From NCBI GenBank assembly GCA_015061575.1, contig SUWF01000019.1, positions 1 to 59,307 of the forward strand: a DNA stretch of 59,307 nucleotides, written 5' to 3'. Of this stretch, positions 1 to 8,506 are shown one piece after another. Both the position numbers and the translations under genes were made by a program. The notes beneath the pieces were generated by a model. The model had not been told where the DNA came from, searched no databases, and was given only the letters and a program-made list of their open reading frames with translations. The stretch is from Lentisphaerota bacterium. Its GTDB lineage: Bacteria; Verrucomicrobiota; Lentisphaeria; Victivallales; Victivallaceae. The stretch's first letter is position 1. Each line of letters begins with the position of its first letter.

Positions 1-359
1 TAGAGCCAAATCGAAGTAAAGCCGAGAGTTACGGCATGTTCGCAGATCCATTCGCAAATATCCAGCCATTTTTCTGACATATATTCAACTTCCAGCCCGC
101 TCCGGGCATAGATCATAAGCTGGGTAATGCCGGTGGACCGCCAATTTTTCATCCGTTCATATAAAAATTCCCGACTGGGGTTGCCATTGATCGCCCACAT
201 GGGAATCAATGGACATTCTTCATGGGCAGCTGGATTCATTTTTTTTCCTTCAGATAAATATTGTGAATGGTTGGATTGCAGCGTGTTTTGGGCGTAAGCA
301 TATCCGGAAAGAGTAAAAAATACTCCCAACAGCAAAAGATAAAAAATAAATTTACGCAT
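1..359 (-). CDS. Secreted glycosidase-like protein (5' part only)
   Basis: The gene reads leftward off the window edge, so only about 119 N-terminal residues are visible. The ATG at 359 has an AGGGAG ribosome binding site about 9 nt upstream. It begins with a signal peptide (MRKFIFYLLLLG, then a hydrophobic run ending AYAQ), so the product is exported. The mature start (PMWAING, then GLEVEYMSEKW) matches the N-terminus of the glycosidase-like protein encoded at 51541 (PFWAWNG, GLATEYMSEEW). The two are therefore paralogues of the same TIM-barrel, GH106-like family, one exported and one apparently cytosolic. The substrate cannot be told. An internal ATG at 240 is possible but would lose the signal peptide. 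Confidence 0.72.
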   Translation of the reverse strand, partial: MRKFIFYLLLLGVFFTLSGYAYAQNTLQSNHSQYLSEGKKMNPAAHEECPLIPMWAINGNPSREFLYERMKNWRSTGITQLMIYARSGLEVEYMSEKWLDICEWICEHAVTLGFTSIWL

Positions 360-763
360 AACACTTTACTCCCTGTTATTGTCCTGAATTTTGTGAAAAA
401 AAAGACATGGGCCCACTTTTTTGCCAATTCATCCAATGAAAACCCATTTTCCGCTTGACAAATCGACATTTCCCCGGTAATTTCATTGCGCATCTGGTTC
501 TTCCGTTACTTTTTTGCGGTTATTAAAAAATAAGAGGTCAGATGCACTTTTGTCAAACAACTCGTCCCATTACAAAATTTGGGGCATTAACCATAATTTT
601 ACCTTGTATATGATTGGAATTGCCAGAAAACATCACTCCGACAGTTAAAAACATACATGCAATTTGTGCAAGCATTTTTGCCTCTTTTTTCTTAATGCCA
701 AGTAATATAGCATAACGCCCGCCGAAAATCAAACCTCAAATAAGTTGCAATTAAAAAATCTTC
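360..763. other. Intergenic region, AT-rich
   Basis: No convincing full-length gene. It lies between the partial glycosidase gene and the terminator of the CsgG-like operon. It contains a 40-codon minus-strand reading frame, listed separately, which could be a remnant of another secreted protein. Confidence 0.5.
553..675 (-). CDS. Possible 40-aa secreted peptide or gene remnant
   Basis: A minus-strand frame starts at an ATG preceded by AAGAGGC and begins MLAQIACMFLTVGVMFSGNS, which looks like a short signal peptide. It stops after 40 residues. There is no recognisable mature domain. It may be the stump of an exported protein cut short by a mutation, or chance coding. The only support is a plausible ribosome binding site and a hydrophobic N-terminus. 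Confidence 0.2.
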   Translation of the reverse strand: MLAQIACMFLTVGVMFSGNSNHIQGKIMVNAPNFVMGRVV

Positions 764-803
764 AAAAAAAACTGCTGCTCAAAAATGATTTGAACAGCAG
801 TTT
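764..803 (-). terminator. Rho-independent terminator of the CsgG-like operon
   Basis: On the minus strand a near-perfect 15-bp hairpin (arms 789-803 and 769-783, loop TCATT) runs into eight T residues (764-771). It sits just after the stop of the CsgG-like gene. Confidence 0.85.
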
Positions 804-826
804 TATCAAGAATCAGCTTGGCCGGT

Positions 827-1762
827 TTAGAAAGGTGCCGCCGCAGTACCTACCGGTGCGGCCGGAGCAGTGGCCGGAGCCGCTACAGCTGCCGGAGCTG
901 TCGCCGGACGGGCAATGTAATCAACTTTGACCGGATCCTGCGTGTAAAGCTGGAACACCCGGCCCGTGCTGCCGTCTTCGCCGGGAGCGGTGATGACGAT
1001 CGTGCAGATCTTGGTTTCCCGCCGGGTGACTTTACCGGTGCGGCGGTTGCGGATCGCTTTGCCGGTTTTGAAAATATCAAACGTGCTGTTCACCGGCGCA
1101 ACTTGTGCCGGTGCATCGATCATCACTTCCTGACCGTTGACATCCATTACATAAAACGGCGTAAATTGGTACAGTACTTTGAGGATATCTTCGCAGACAT
1201 AACGGCAGGCTTCCTGCAAGCTCTGTTCCCGGTAGTTGCCGGCTTTTGCGCTGCCGGGAGCCGCCGTTGCTGCGGCAACGGCTGTCCGGCTGATGTTGGC
1301 ACTTTTGACCGTTTGGCCGGTACGCATATCCACCAGAGTCAGGATCAATTCCACCGTGGCAACTTCATTGCGGCTGGTTTGGCCGTAGAGAGCATCTCGC
1401 TGGACTTCGCTGGAAAAACCGTACTGGGTAACGTTCATGCGGATGAAGAATCCCGGCGTCTGGATTTTGGTTTCTTTGCCGCCGTCATCGGCTACAGCTG
1501 CAAATTTTTCGTTGTCTTTAAGAACATCGGCCAGATTCTGCATATCAATGACCCGATAGATACCGCACTGCACCAGATTGTGGTTCAGGCGGTCGATCAA
1601 AGCTGAAAAATTGGCTCTGCGGTTATCGGTTTTGTTGGCAATTTTGTCTTTTTCGATGCAAACCAGCGGGCGCATATCCGGCCCGTCGGCTTCTTCAGCA
1701 GCGATATTGAATGTCAGGCAGCCCAGAAAAATCGCTGCCAGATAGTATTTCCACATTTTCAT
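827..1762 (-). CDS. CsgG-like periplasmic/outer-membrane-associated protein
   Basis: 311 residues with an N-terminal signal peptide (MKMWKYYLAAIFLGCLTF...AAEE). The middle carries features of the CsgG/LpoB-type fold: VIDMQNLADVLK, then VATVELILTLVDMRTGQTVKS, the pattern of an anticodon-binding-like alpha/beta domain that reports 'variable X across all modes'. The C-terminal 30 residues are a low-complexity Ala/Pro tail. It is the last gene of a three-gene envelope operon. In other bacteria such proteins form curli-type export pores or activate cell wall enzymes. Here the role is unknown, and no curli subunit or peptidoglycan synthase is nearby. The fold call is by motif feel, not by search. 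Confidence 0.55.
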   Translation of the reverse strand: MKMWKYYLAAIFLGCLTFNIAAEEADGPDMRPLVCIEKDKIANKTDNRRANFSALIDRLNHNLVQCGIYRVIDMQNLADVLKDNEKFAAVADDGGKETKIQTPGFFIRMNVTQYGFSSEVQRDALYGQTSRNEVATVELILTLVDMRTGQTVKSANISRTAVAAATAAPGSAKAGNYREQSLQEACRYVCEDILKVLYQFTPFYVMDVNGQEVMIDAPAQVAPVNSTFDIFKTGKAIRNRRTGKVTRRETKICTIVITAPGEDGSTGRVFQLYTQDPVKVDYIARPATAPAAVAAPATAPAAPVGTAAAPF

Positions 1763-1784
1763 TTATACGACCCTGATTAAAAAT

Positions 1785-2870
1785 TTATTTGACGATTTCA
1801 GCCGAAGTCCAGGTGAAGACCGACTTTTTGCCCGGTTCGTTATTGCCGTCCACATAGACCCAGGCGTGATCTCTATCCACCGGCGCACCGCAGTAGCCGA
1901 CCACACCTTCCCGGATGATCTGCTTGCTGGCTTCATATTTTTCTGGCTCGCCCGGCAGCGTGGGCACCTGGCGGGATACCCAGCGGAAGAACCGCACCCG
2001 CTGACCTTTGCTGATGCCGTATTCGCTGCCGGCCGACAAGCGGGCAAACAAACCGTCACCTACAGTCTGATCAACATACAGCGGCGGTCCGAACGCAATG
2101 ACGTACTGCTTCATGGCTTCCCGCACAGCATGGGCAACTGCCTGCTTGAGAGTGCTTTCGCTGGGGCGGTTGCCGGGCAGCATTTCCGGATACACCACTG
2201 TTTCGGCGAAGTTGAAAACATTTTTGCCGTTCGGAGCGGTCAGAGTCACTTCCAAACTTACGTTGGCATAGTACCAATGTATTTCATTGGCACGCTGCAC
2301 CGCCCGGCGGCTGTTGCGGGATGCTCCGCTGGCACTCATGGCAATATCGGCAATGTTGGTCACGCCCCGGATGGCATCGTTGGCGTCGCTCATTTCCACA
2401 TCGTTGATGTTGAACGTGAGCAAATACGGCCCGCTGGGAGCCTGGGGCGCTGCCGGAACCCGGGTGATCGTGGCGCCCGGCGTGGTGCGCAAGCTGGATT
2501 CACTGTTGACCAATTCAAAATCCTGCATGGTGCTGACAATGTTGGTCAGCGTGGAGTCCGCCGTAGCCATCAAATCTCTGCGCAGCCCATCGGTAAGGAA
2601 GATGCGGCTGGAACCCCGGCGACGCGGATCGACGGTCAGAAAGCGATAGCCTTTTTCGGACATTTTGATCACGACTTTGCGCTTGAACTGCTTGCGGGCT
2701 TCGTAATCTTTGCGGGCCTGAGCCACAAAAGGCATGTTGCCCTTATCGGTGTCAGCATCGCCCGGCATTGCGGCGCAGTCGCTGAAACTCACGCAGCCGC
2801 TGAGCATTCCCATAAGCGCCAGACTGGCGGCGCCAAGCAAAAATTTATTCTGAATTTTCATTTTTTTCAT
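1785..2870 (-). CDS. Outer-membrane-type lipoprotein, unknown function
   Basis: 361 residues. A lipoprotein signal is clear: a charged start (MKKMKIQNK), a hydrophobic stretch, then the lipobox LSGC, with Cys 26 as the likely lipidated residue. The mature part has alternating beta-like and helical segments, and its C-terminus (ISKGQRVRFFRW...GVVGYCGAPVDRDHAWVYV) looks like a small beta-barrel or SH3-like module. I do not recognise a family. It lies between the PEGA-tailed and CsgG-like genes with short gaps (24 and 22 nt), so the three are probably co-transcribed and act together at the envelope. Confidence 0.6.
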   Translation of the reverse strand: MKKMKIQNKFLLGAASLALMGMLSGCVSFSDCAAMPGDADTDKGNMPFVAQARKDYEARKQFKRKVVIKMSEKGYRFLTVDPRRRGSSRIFLTDGLRRDLMATADSTLTNIVSTMQDFELVNSESSLRTTPGATITRVPAAPQAPSGPYLLTFNINDVEMSDANDAIRGVTNIADIAMSASGASRNSRRAVQRANEIHWYYANVSLEVTLTAPNGKNVFNFAETVVYPEMLPGNRPSESTLKQAVAHAVREAMKQYVIAFGPPLYVDQTVGDGLFARLSAGSEYGISKGQRVRFFRWVSRQVPTLPGEPEKYEASKQIIREGVVGYCGAPVDRDHAWVYVDGNNEPGKKSVFTWTSAEIVK

Positions 2871-2894
2871 CCCGTTATATTTACTGATAATAAA

Positions 2895-3962
2895 TTATTC
2901 AGCGTCGTCGGCTTTGTCAGCCTTGGGCGGAGGAAGTTTCTTAAACTTGAGCTTGGAAATAACTTTCTTGCGCTTGCCTTTGACAGTCATCGATTTTTTG
3001 ATCGGCTTGTAGCCTTCGGCTTCGGCGGTGATGGTGTGTTTGCCAGCCACGACTTTATCGCCGTTTTCAAATTCTTTGCCGTCCACAGTAAAGGTCACGG
3101 TATCGGCATCAAAGTCATCGTCGCCTTTGGGACCGGCGCACTTGAATTCCAGACTTACTACATAGTAGTCGGCGATCTTTTCGGCGATCTGCTTGAGAAC
3201 TTCTTCCATCAGATCCGAGGAGGGATTGTAGCCCGTGACGCGGGAGGCGCTGGTCTGACGTTTGCCGGTTTTGGCCACAACATTAAAGGCCGTGATCACA
3301 TTGCCGTTAAAGTCACGCAGATTTCCGACCGCTTTCTGGGTATAGGTGGTCTTTTTGACCAGAGTGTTGCCTACGCTGACGGTGGTGGACTCCTGCTTGA
3401 GATCCTGCATGATCACCGTCAGGAAAACGCAGGCCGAAGCCAGATCCTGCTGATCGTTGCCGCTGATGGCCTTTTCCACTTCAGCCAGCGAAGTATTGCT
3501 GCGGTCGATCACCTGAATGAAGTCGGAATATTCCGACAGATAGCTCTGCAGATACTGCTTGGCCACTACAATATCCCGCTTGGTGTTGTTGCCGATAATG
3601 GACGTGCGCAGATTTTCCAGAATACGTTCCATTCGGCGGTTCTGCCGGGCGACTTCCCGCTGCTGTTCGTTGTAGCGGCGGATGTTGTCGTTAAAGCGGA
3701 AGTTGATTTCTTTTCTGGCCAGATTGGGATCGGCGGCTTTGTCGGCGTCGCTCATCTGCGGAGCTTCATCGATGTTGAATTGTTTGATTTTGGTCAAAAA
3801 TTCTTCGGTTTTGGCCACGGTATCGATGGTGCCGACATCAGTGACCAGCACGCAGATCTTGCCGGGGTTGGTATTGGTGGGGACTTCAAATTTCTTTTCG
3901 TCAGCCCAGCCGGCGACAGCAGCGGCGACCGCCAAAACAGTCACAAATTGCTTGATTTTCAT
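2895..3962 (-). CDS. Periplasmic protein with C-terminal PEGA-like domain
   Basis: 355 residues with a signal peptide (MKIKQFVTVLAVAAAVAGWADE). The central part is charged and helical. The last ~75 residues hold a PEGA-type beta-sandwich signature (FTVDGKEFENGDKVVAGKHT, then ITAEAEGYKPIKKS) followed by a Lys-rich tail. PEGA domains are surface or periplasmic modules often found in multi-domain envelope proteins. It is the first gene of the operon running down to 827. Function is otherwise unknown. Confidence 0.6.
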   Translation of the reverse strand: MKIKQFVTVLAVAAAVAGWADEKKFEVPTNTNPGKICVLVTDVGTIDTVAKTEEFLTKIKQFNIDEAPQMSDADKAADPNLARKEINFRFNDNIRRYNEQQREVARQNRRMERILENLRTSIIGNNTKRDIVVAKQYLQSYLSEYSDFIQVIDRSNTSLAEVEKAISGNDQQDLASACVFLTVIMQDLKQESTTVSVGNTLVKKTTYTQKAVGNLRDFNGNVITAFNVVAKTGKRQTSASRVTGYNPSSDLMEEVLKQIAEKIADYYVVSLEFKCAGPKGDDDFDADTVTFTVDGKEFENGDKVVAGKHTITAEAEGYKPIKKSMTVKGKRKKVISKLKFKKLPPPKADKADDAE

Positions 3963-4263
3963 GGTTTTTCTCCTTTGTAAATGTTAATTTTTCCACGAAA
4001 AAAATTTTTGAATTCAATGCAAAAAACAGGTAAGCTGCTGAAAAGGTCTTTTATGCCCCCATGTTTTCCGCACCTCCGTTGCGGGTATATACAATATATA
4101 TAATACCCGGGCAATTTAAGTTACACTCTCCATACAAAAATTACAAGCAAAATAGGCAAAAAAGACAAAAAATAAATATCAAATTTTTTTGAAAACAGGT
4201 GTAAGATTTTTATTTATATTGGATATAAAGAGGTTGTGTTGGACTGATAACGGTAATTTCTGA
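3963..4263. other. Intergenic region with candidate promoter and inverted repeat
   Basis: Region upstream of the PEGA/CsgG operon. It holds an AT-rich stretch and an inverted repeat (CGGGTAT at 4082-4088, ATACCCG at 4103-4109). On the minus strand TTGCCC, a 17-nt spacer and TATATA overlap it, which could be the operon promoter with an operator across it. No gene is seen here. Confidence 0.35.
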
Positions 4264-4306
4264 TAAAAAAACGGGCCGCTGCAAAACTTGACCGTTTTGC
4301 GGCAGC
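4264..4306 (-). terminator. Rho-independent terminator of the proS-nif operon
   Basis: On the minus strand the arms GCTGCCGCAAAAC and GTTTTGCAGCGGC (4294-4306 and 4275-4287, one imperfect step) are followed by CCG and a T run (4264-4271). It lies 22 nt past the stop of the DUF493 gene. Confidence 0.8.
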
Positions 4307-4327
4307 CCCGGTGTTTTTTGCTGAGGG

Positions 4328-4615
4328 TCACAGCAGGAATTTCACCCCTTTTACTGCTCCGAGTTCCTTTGCCAGCAGATTCATGATCTCCCGGTTCGGC
4401 ACTTCGACTTCCACATGAAAACTCTTATATCGCTGGCCGCTGGAGGATTTGCCGATGGCAAAACGCTCGCTGTACCGGAATTTTTCCAGAATTTTGTTGA
4501 GATTTTCCAACGCATCCGGTTCGGTGGCATCGACCACGGCCCGATAGGTCCAGCGCACCGGAAAAATCAATTCCGGCTGACCCGGCGTTATATCTTTGCT
4601 GCTGAGCTTGATCAT
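4328..4615 (-). CDS. DUF493 (YbeD-like) family protein
   Basis: 95 residues from the ATG at 4615, which overlaps the nifS stop by four bases (ATGA) and so is probably translationally coupled; an alternative upstream start would add seven residues. The pattern PVRWTYRAVVDATEP near residues 20-35, then RYKSFHVEVEVPNREIMNLL and a short final strand, fits the small ACT-like DUF493/YbeD family. Its molecular role is unknown. Its place at the end of an Fe-S operon may be only operon economy. Confidence 0.7.
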   Translation of the reverse strand: MIKLSSKDITPGQPELIFPVRWTYRAVVDATEPDALENLNKILEKFRYSERFAIGKSSSGQRYKSFHVEVEVPNREIMNLLAKELGAVKGVKFLL

Positions 4616-5811
4616 TGGGCGTACTCCTCTTTCCAATAGGGCGAAAGTTTCCGCAGGGTGTTGACGATCGGCGGCAGTTTTTCCAGAATAAAATCCACCT
4701 CCTCAACGGTGTTGTAGCGCGAAAACGAAAAACGTATCGTGCCATGCGCCGCCGTGTAAGGTATCCCCATGGCCCGCAGCACATGCGACGGCTCCAGACT
4801 GCCGGTAGTACAGGCACTGCCCGAAGAGGCGCAAATGCCGAACTGATTCATCAGCAGCAGGATCGCTTCGCCTTCGATGTATTCAAAACTGACGCTGGAC
4901 GTATTGGGCAGCCGGGAAGATTTATCGCCGTTGATCCGGATCCTGGGCACCCGCTCCAGCAGGCCTTTTTCCAGCCGGTCACGGAGCATGGTCAGATATT
5001 TTACTTCTTCAGCCATTCCGTTTTTGGCCAATTCAGCGGCCTTGCCCAGCGCAACGATGCTGGCAACGTTTTCGGTACCGCCCCGGCGGGCCTTTTCCTG
5101 ATGGCCGCCGATGATAAAGGGCCGGAAACGGATGCCCCGCCGGACGTACAGCACTCCAATACCCTTGGGGGCGTGGAGTTTGTGTCCCGAGCAGCTGAGC
5201 ATATCGATTTGGCTGTGGGCCAGATCGATGGGTACTTTGCCCACGGCCTGTACGGCATCGGTGTGGAAAAGTGCGCCGTGTTTATGAGCGATCTCAGCGA
5301 TTTTTTCCACCGGGTAGATGTTGCCGATTTCGTTGTTGGCATACATCACGCTGACGATGGCGGTATTGTCGTCGACTGCCGCTTCCATCGCCGCCAGATC
5401 GATACGGCCGTTGGCATCCACGGGGATGGTTTCAAAAATGTATCCCCGCCGTTCCAGCTCCCGGCCCAGATTCAGGATGGCCGGGTGTTCGACCTTGCTG
5501 GCCACGACTTTTTTGCGTTCCGGATTGGTCAGCAGCGCGCTCCAGATGGCGGCGTTGTCGCTCTCGGTACCGCAGGAGGTAAAAATTATTTCGGTAGCTT
5601 CCCCATCCGGATTGCGGTGATCGGCGTTGAGCAGCTCAGCGATCTTGAGCCGGGCTTTTTCCACTTCTCCGGCTACGCTGCCGCCAAACGTGTGGATGCT
5701 GCCGGGGTTGCCGTAACACTTGGTCAAATACGGCAGCATGGCTTCCAGCACTTCCGGCGCAACGGATGTGGTGGCGTTGTTATCTACATAAATTACTTGT
5801 GCTTCGGACAT
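4612..5811 (-). CDS. nifS: Cysteine desulfurase, NifS type
   Basis: 399 residues, the usual length. This PLP enzyme takes sulfur from cysteine and hands it to the scaffold NifU. Visible motifs: YVDNNATTSVAPEV at the N-terminus; TSCGTESDN, which starts the PLP region; HTDAVQAVGK; the PLP lysine context SGHKLHAPKG; GGTENV; and the persulfide-forming cysteine in CASSGSACTTGS near residue 325. It overlaps the nifU stop by one base (TAATG-type junction), showing an operon. No nitrogenase genes are present, so this is probably the housekeeping Fe-S system of an anaerobe. Confidence 0.93.
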   Translation of the reverse strand: MSEAQVIYVDNNATTSVAPEVLEAMLPYLTKCYGNPGSIHTFGGSVAGEVEKARLKIAELLNADHRNPDGEATEIIFTSCGTESDNAAIWSALLTNPERKKVVASKVEHPAILNLGRELERRGYIFETIPVDANGRIDLAAMEAAVDDNTAIVSVMYANNEIGNIYPVEKIAEIAHKHGALFHTDAVQAVGKVPIDLAHSQIDMLSCSGHKLHAPKGIGVLYVRRGIRFRPFIIGGHQEKARRGGTENVASIVALGKAAELAKNGMAEEVKYLTMLRDRLEKGLLERVPRIRINGDKSSRLPNTSSVSFEYIEGEAILLLMNQFGICASSGSACTTGSLEPSHVLRAMGIPYTAAHGTIRFSFSRYNTVEEVDFILEKLPPIVNTLRKLSPYWKEEYAQ

Positions 5812-6662
5812 TATATGCTCTCCACTGTCAGATCGCTGCTGACAAATTCCCGCAATTTATCCTGTACTGTGTATTTGAGTGTGACTCCGGCGGAGGGACA
5901 GCTTGAGCAGCGGCCGGTCAACCGCACAATGACATTGTTGCCGTTCAAATCCACCAGTTCGATGCTGCCGCCGTCGTGTTCCAGCAGCGGGCGGATCTCT
6001 TTTTCGATGACTTCCTGCACCCGGAACACCTTCTGCACGGTAGTTAATTTGGCAAACTCATCGGCGGCCGGAGCGGCCTTGGCCGCCGGCGCAAGGTTCC
6101 ACAACTCATCCAGCACCCGCTGGATCTCGTCCAGACAGCTGCCGCAGGCCCCGCCGGCTTTGCAGAAGTTGGTGATTTCTGAAGCTTTATGCAAATTGTT
6201 CTGTTTGGCCACGTTGCGGATTTTTGTATCGGTAACGCCAAAGCATTTGCAGATGATCGCACCTTCGTGATCATCGCCATTATCGACGACTTCTTCGCCC
6301 CGGTAGTTGGCGATGGCCGCCTGCAATGCTTCCATGCCCATAACGGAACAGTGCATCTTGGCTTCCGGCAATTCGCCGAGCAAGGCCACGATATCCTGAT
6401 TGGTTACTTTGCTGGCTTCTTCCAGCGTCATACCTTTGACCAGTTCGGTCAATGCCGAACTGGAGGCAATGGCACTGGCGCAGCCGAAAGTTTTGAATTT
6501 TACTTCGGCAATGCGGCCGTTTTCATCCAGCTTGAAGGTCAATTTCAGCGCATCTCCGCAGGTTATATTGCCTACATCGCCCACGCCGTCGGGATTTTCC
6601 ACCTCGCCCACATTGCGGGGATTGAGGAAGTGATCCATGACTTTTTCGTTATAATTCCACAT
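5811..6662 (-). CDS. nifU: Fe-S cluster scaffold NifU (three domains)
   Basis: 283 residues in three parts. The N-terminal IscU-like domain (1-120) has the cluster cysteines at ITCGDA, FGCASA and MHCSVMG. The central BFD-like [2Fe-2S] domain (about 135-185) has CKCFG and CKAGGACGSC. The C-terminal NifU domain (about 210-283) has the CSSCPSAG cluster site. This is the full-length NifU layout of nitrogen fixers and epsilonproteobacteria-type NIF systems rather than the short IscU. It is followed directly by nifS and preceded by proS with an 11-nt gap, so it is probably co-transcribed. Confidence 0.93.
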   Translation of the reverse strand: MWNYNEKVMDHFLNPRNVGEVENPDGVGDVGNITCGDALKLTFKLDENGRIAEVKFKTFGCASAIASSSALTELVKGMTLEEASKVTNQDIVALLGELPEAKMHCSVMGMEALQAAIANYRGEEVVDNGDDHEGAIICKCFGVTDTKIRNVAKQNNLHKASEITNFCKAGGACGSCLDEIQRVLDELWNLAPAAKAAPAADEFAKLTTVQKVFRVQEVIEKEIRPLLEHDGGSIELVDLNGNNVIVRLTGRCSSCPSAGVTLKYTVQDKLREFVSSDLTVESI

Positions 6663-6673
6663 GATGTAAAACC

Positions 6674-8410
6674 TTATTGGTAAAGGGCCATTTCTTTATT
6701 GACTGCTTCGACTGCAATATTATTGACCGCATCCAGCGCAATGCGTTCGGCATCGCGGCAGTCCCGGCGGCGGAATTCCGCACAATTTTCGGCCATAGTC
6801 TTGGGCGACACCACCACCCGGAACGGTATACCCAGCAAGTCGGCATCGCTGAACATAAAGCCGGGCTTTTCGCCGCGGTCGTCAAAAAGAACTTCCACGC
6901 CGGCAGCTTGCAGATCGTTGTAAATTTTGTCGGCAGCGGCCTTGATTTCGGGCTTATCGTAGCCGATGGCCACGACTTCCACCTGCCACGGCGCAATGGA
7001 AATCGGCCAGATTGGGCCGTAATCATCGCAGGATTGTTCGATCACGCTGGCCATGGCCCGGCCCACGCCGATGCCGTAGCAGCCCATGATCATCGGGTGA
7101 CTCTTGCCGTTGACATCCAAATAGTTGCAGCCCATGGGCGCAGAATACTTCGTGCCCAGCTGGAAGATGTTCCCGACTTCAATGCCCCGTTCCATTTTCA
7201 ACGGTTCGCCAGTCACCGGGCAGGGGTCGCCTTCCCGCACAGTGGCAATATCAGTTACCAGCGAGGCGGCGGTATCGCAATCCCGTTCGTAGTTGAAGTT
7301 TATGTAGTGATAGTCCGCTTCGTTGGCCCCGACCACCAGATTGCCGGATTCGGCCACGGAACGGTCAACGATCATTTTCATCTTGCTGGCGTCGATGTTG
7401 ATGATGGAGGCAAAACCGGGTACGCAGCCGGCTTTGCGGATGGATTCATCGTCGGCAAATTTGAGTTCCGGAGCCTGCGCAGCGTTGGCCAGTTTGCTTT
7501 CGTTGACTTCAAAATCGCCCCGGATCAAGGCGCAGATCAGTTCGCCGGTGATGGCGTTCTGATAAAATACCACTTTGCCGGTATTTTCGGGCTGGACTTT
7601 GAGGAATCCGGCCACTTCTTCGATGGTTTTGCAGTTGGGGGTGTGGACTTTTTCCAGCGGCAGAGCGGCGGCGGGTTTTTCAAACTTCCACGCTGCGGTG
7701 GCCACTTCCCGGTTGGCCCGGTACTGGCGGTCGGGCGAGTAGAAAATGGTATCTTCGCCGCAATCGCACAGAGCCATAAACTCGTGCGAAACTGCTCCGC
7801 CCATCATGCCGGAATTAGCTTCGATGCTCAAAACATTTTTCATGCCCAGCCGCTGGAAGATCCGCACATAGGCTTCGTGGCAGCGGGCGTAATATTTTTC
7901 CAGATCCGCCTGATCGGTGTGGAAACTGTAGGCGTCTTTCATGGTGAATTCACGCACCCGGATAAGTCCGGCCCGGGGGCGGGCTTCATCGCGGTACTTG
8001 GTCTGGATCTGATAGAGCATGGCCGGCAGCTGCCGGTAGCTGGTCAACTCGGTACGGGCCAGATGCACGACAGCTTCTTCGTGGGTCATGCCCAGGATCA
8101 TGGGTTTGTTGTTGCGGTCGCTGAAGCGCAGCAATTCAGCTCCGACGCTGCCGTAGCGGCCGGATTCTTCCCACAATTCAGCGGGCAGCACCACCGGCAT
8201 GAGCACTTCCTGCCCATCGATTTTGTTCATTTCCTCACGGATGATCGCTTCGATCTTGGCAATGACCCGCTTGCCGGTGGGCAGCAGCGAATAGATCCCC
8301 GCCGAAACCGGACGGACATAACCGCCCCGCACGAGGAATTTATGGCTTACAGTCTTGGCATCCTTGGGATCTTCCTTGATCCGGCGTCCGACGAGTTTAC
8401 TTAAACGCAT
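6674..8410 (-). CDS. proS: Prolyl-tRNA synthetase (bacterial type with INS editing domain)
   Basis: 578 residues from the ATG at 8410, which has GGAG about 9 nt upstream. An upstream ATG at 8428 lacks a ribosome binding site and adds only six residues not seen in the family. Class II motifs are visible: motif 1 region LMPVVLPAELWEESGR; motif 2 TKYRDEARPRAGLIRVREF, then MKDAYSFH; motif 3 MGCYGIGVGRAMAS. Between motifs 2 and 3 lies the ~180-residue editing insertion typical of bacterial ProRS. The anticodon-binding domain is C-terminal. It charges tRNA-Pro. Confidence 0.95.
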   Translation of the reverse strand: MRLSKLVGRRIKEDPKDAKTVSHKFLVRGGYVRPVSAGIYSLLPTGKRVIAKIEAIIREEMNKIDGQEVLMPVVLPAELWEESGRYGSVGAELLRFSDRNNKPMILGMTHEEAVVHLARTELTSYRQLPAMLYQIQTKYRDEARPRAGLIRVREFTMKDAYSFHTDQADLEKYYARCHEAYVRIFQRLGMKNVLSIEANSGMMGGAVSHEFMALCDCGEDTIFYSPDRQYRANREVATAAWKFEKPAAALPLEKVHTPNCKTIEEVAGFLKVQPENTGKVVFYQNAITGELICALIRGDFEVNESKLANAAQAPELKFADDESIRKAGCVPGFASIINIDASKMKMIVDRSVAESGNLVVGANEADYHYINFNYERDCDTAASLVTDIATVREGDPCPVTGEPLKMERGIEVGNIFQLGTKYSAPMGCNYLDVNGKSHPMIMGCYGIGVGRAMASVIEQSCDDYGPIWPISIAPWQVEVVAIGYDKPEIKAAADKIYNDLQAAGVEVLFDDRGEKPGFMFSDADLLGIPFRVVVSPKTMAENCAEFRRRDCRDAERIALDAVNNIAVEAVNKEMALYQ

Positions 8411-8459
8411 ATTAAAAATCTCCGTCATTATATATTTAAAAACGATTTCATCAAACTAT

Positions 8460-8488
8460 AATATACTATAGATTATTGTTTTTAGCAA
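8460..8488 (-). promoter_or_regulatory. Candidate promoter of proS-nifU-nifS
   Basis: On the minus strand TTGCTA and TATATT are separated by exactly 17 nt, about 50 nt upstream of the proS start. Several other gaps in this window carry the same TTGxxx-17-TATATT pattern. Confidence 0.6.
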
Positions 8489-8506
8489 CAGCAGAACAAA
8501 AATTTT

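Noticed and set aside
236-493. 85-codon minus-strand reading frame
   Set aside because: It overlaps the signal peptide region of the partial glycosidase gene in another frame, has no ribosome binding site, and its composition is that of shadow sequence.
1866-3980. 704-codon plus-strand reading frame
   Set aside because: It lies antisense to the lipoprotein and PEGA genes, which have signal peptides, ribosome binding sites and operon spacing. The long antisense frame is a by-product of GC-rich codon use.
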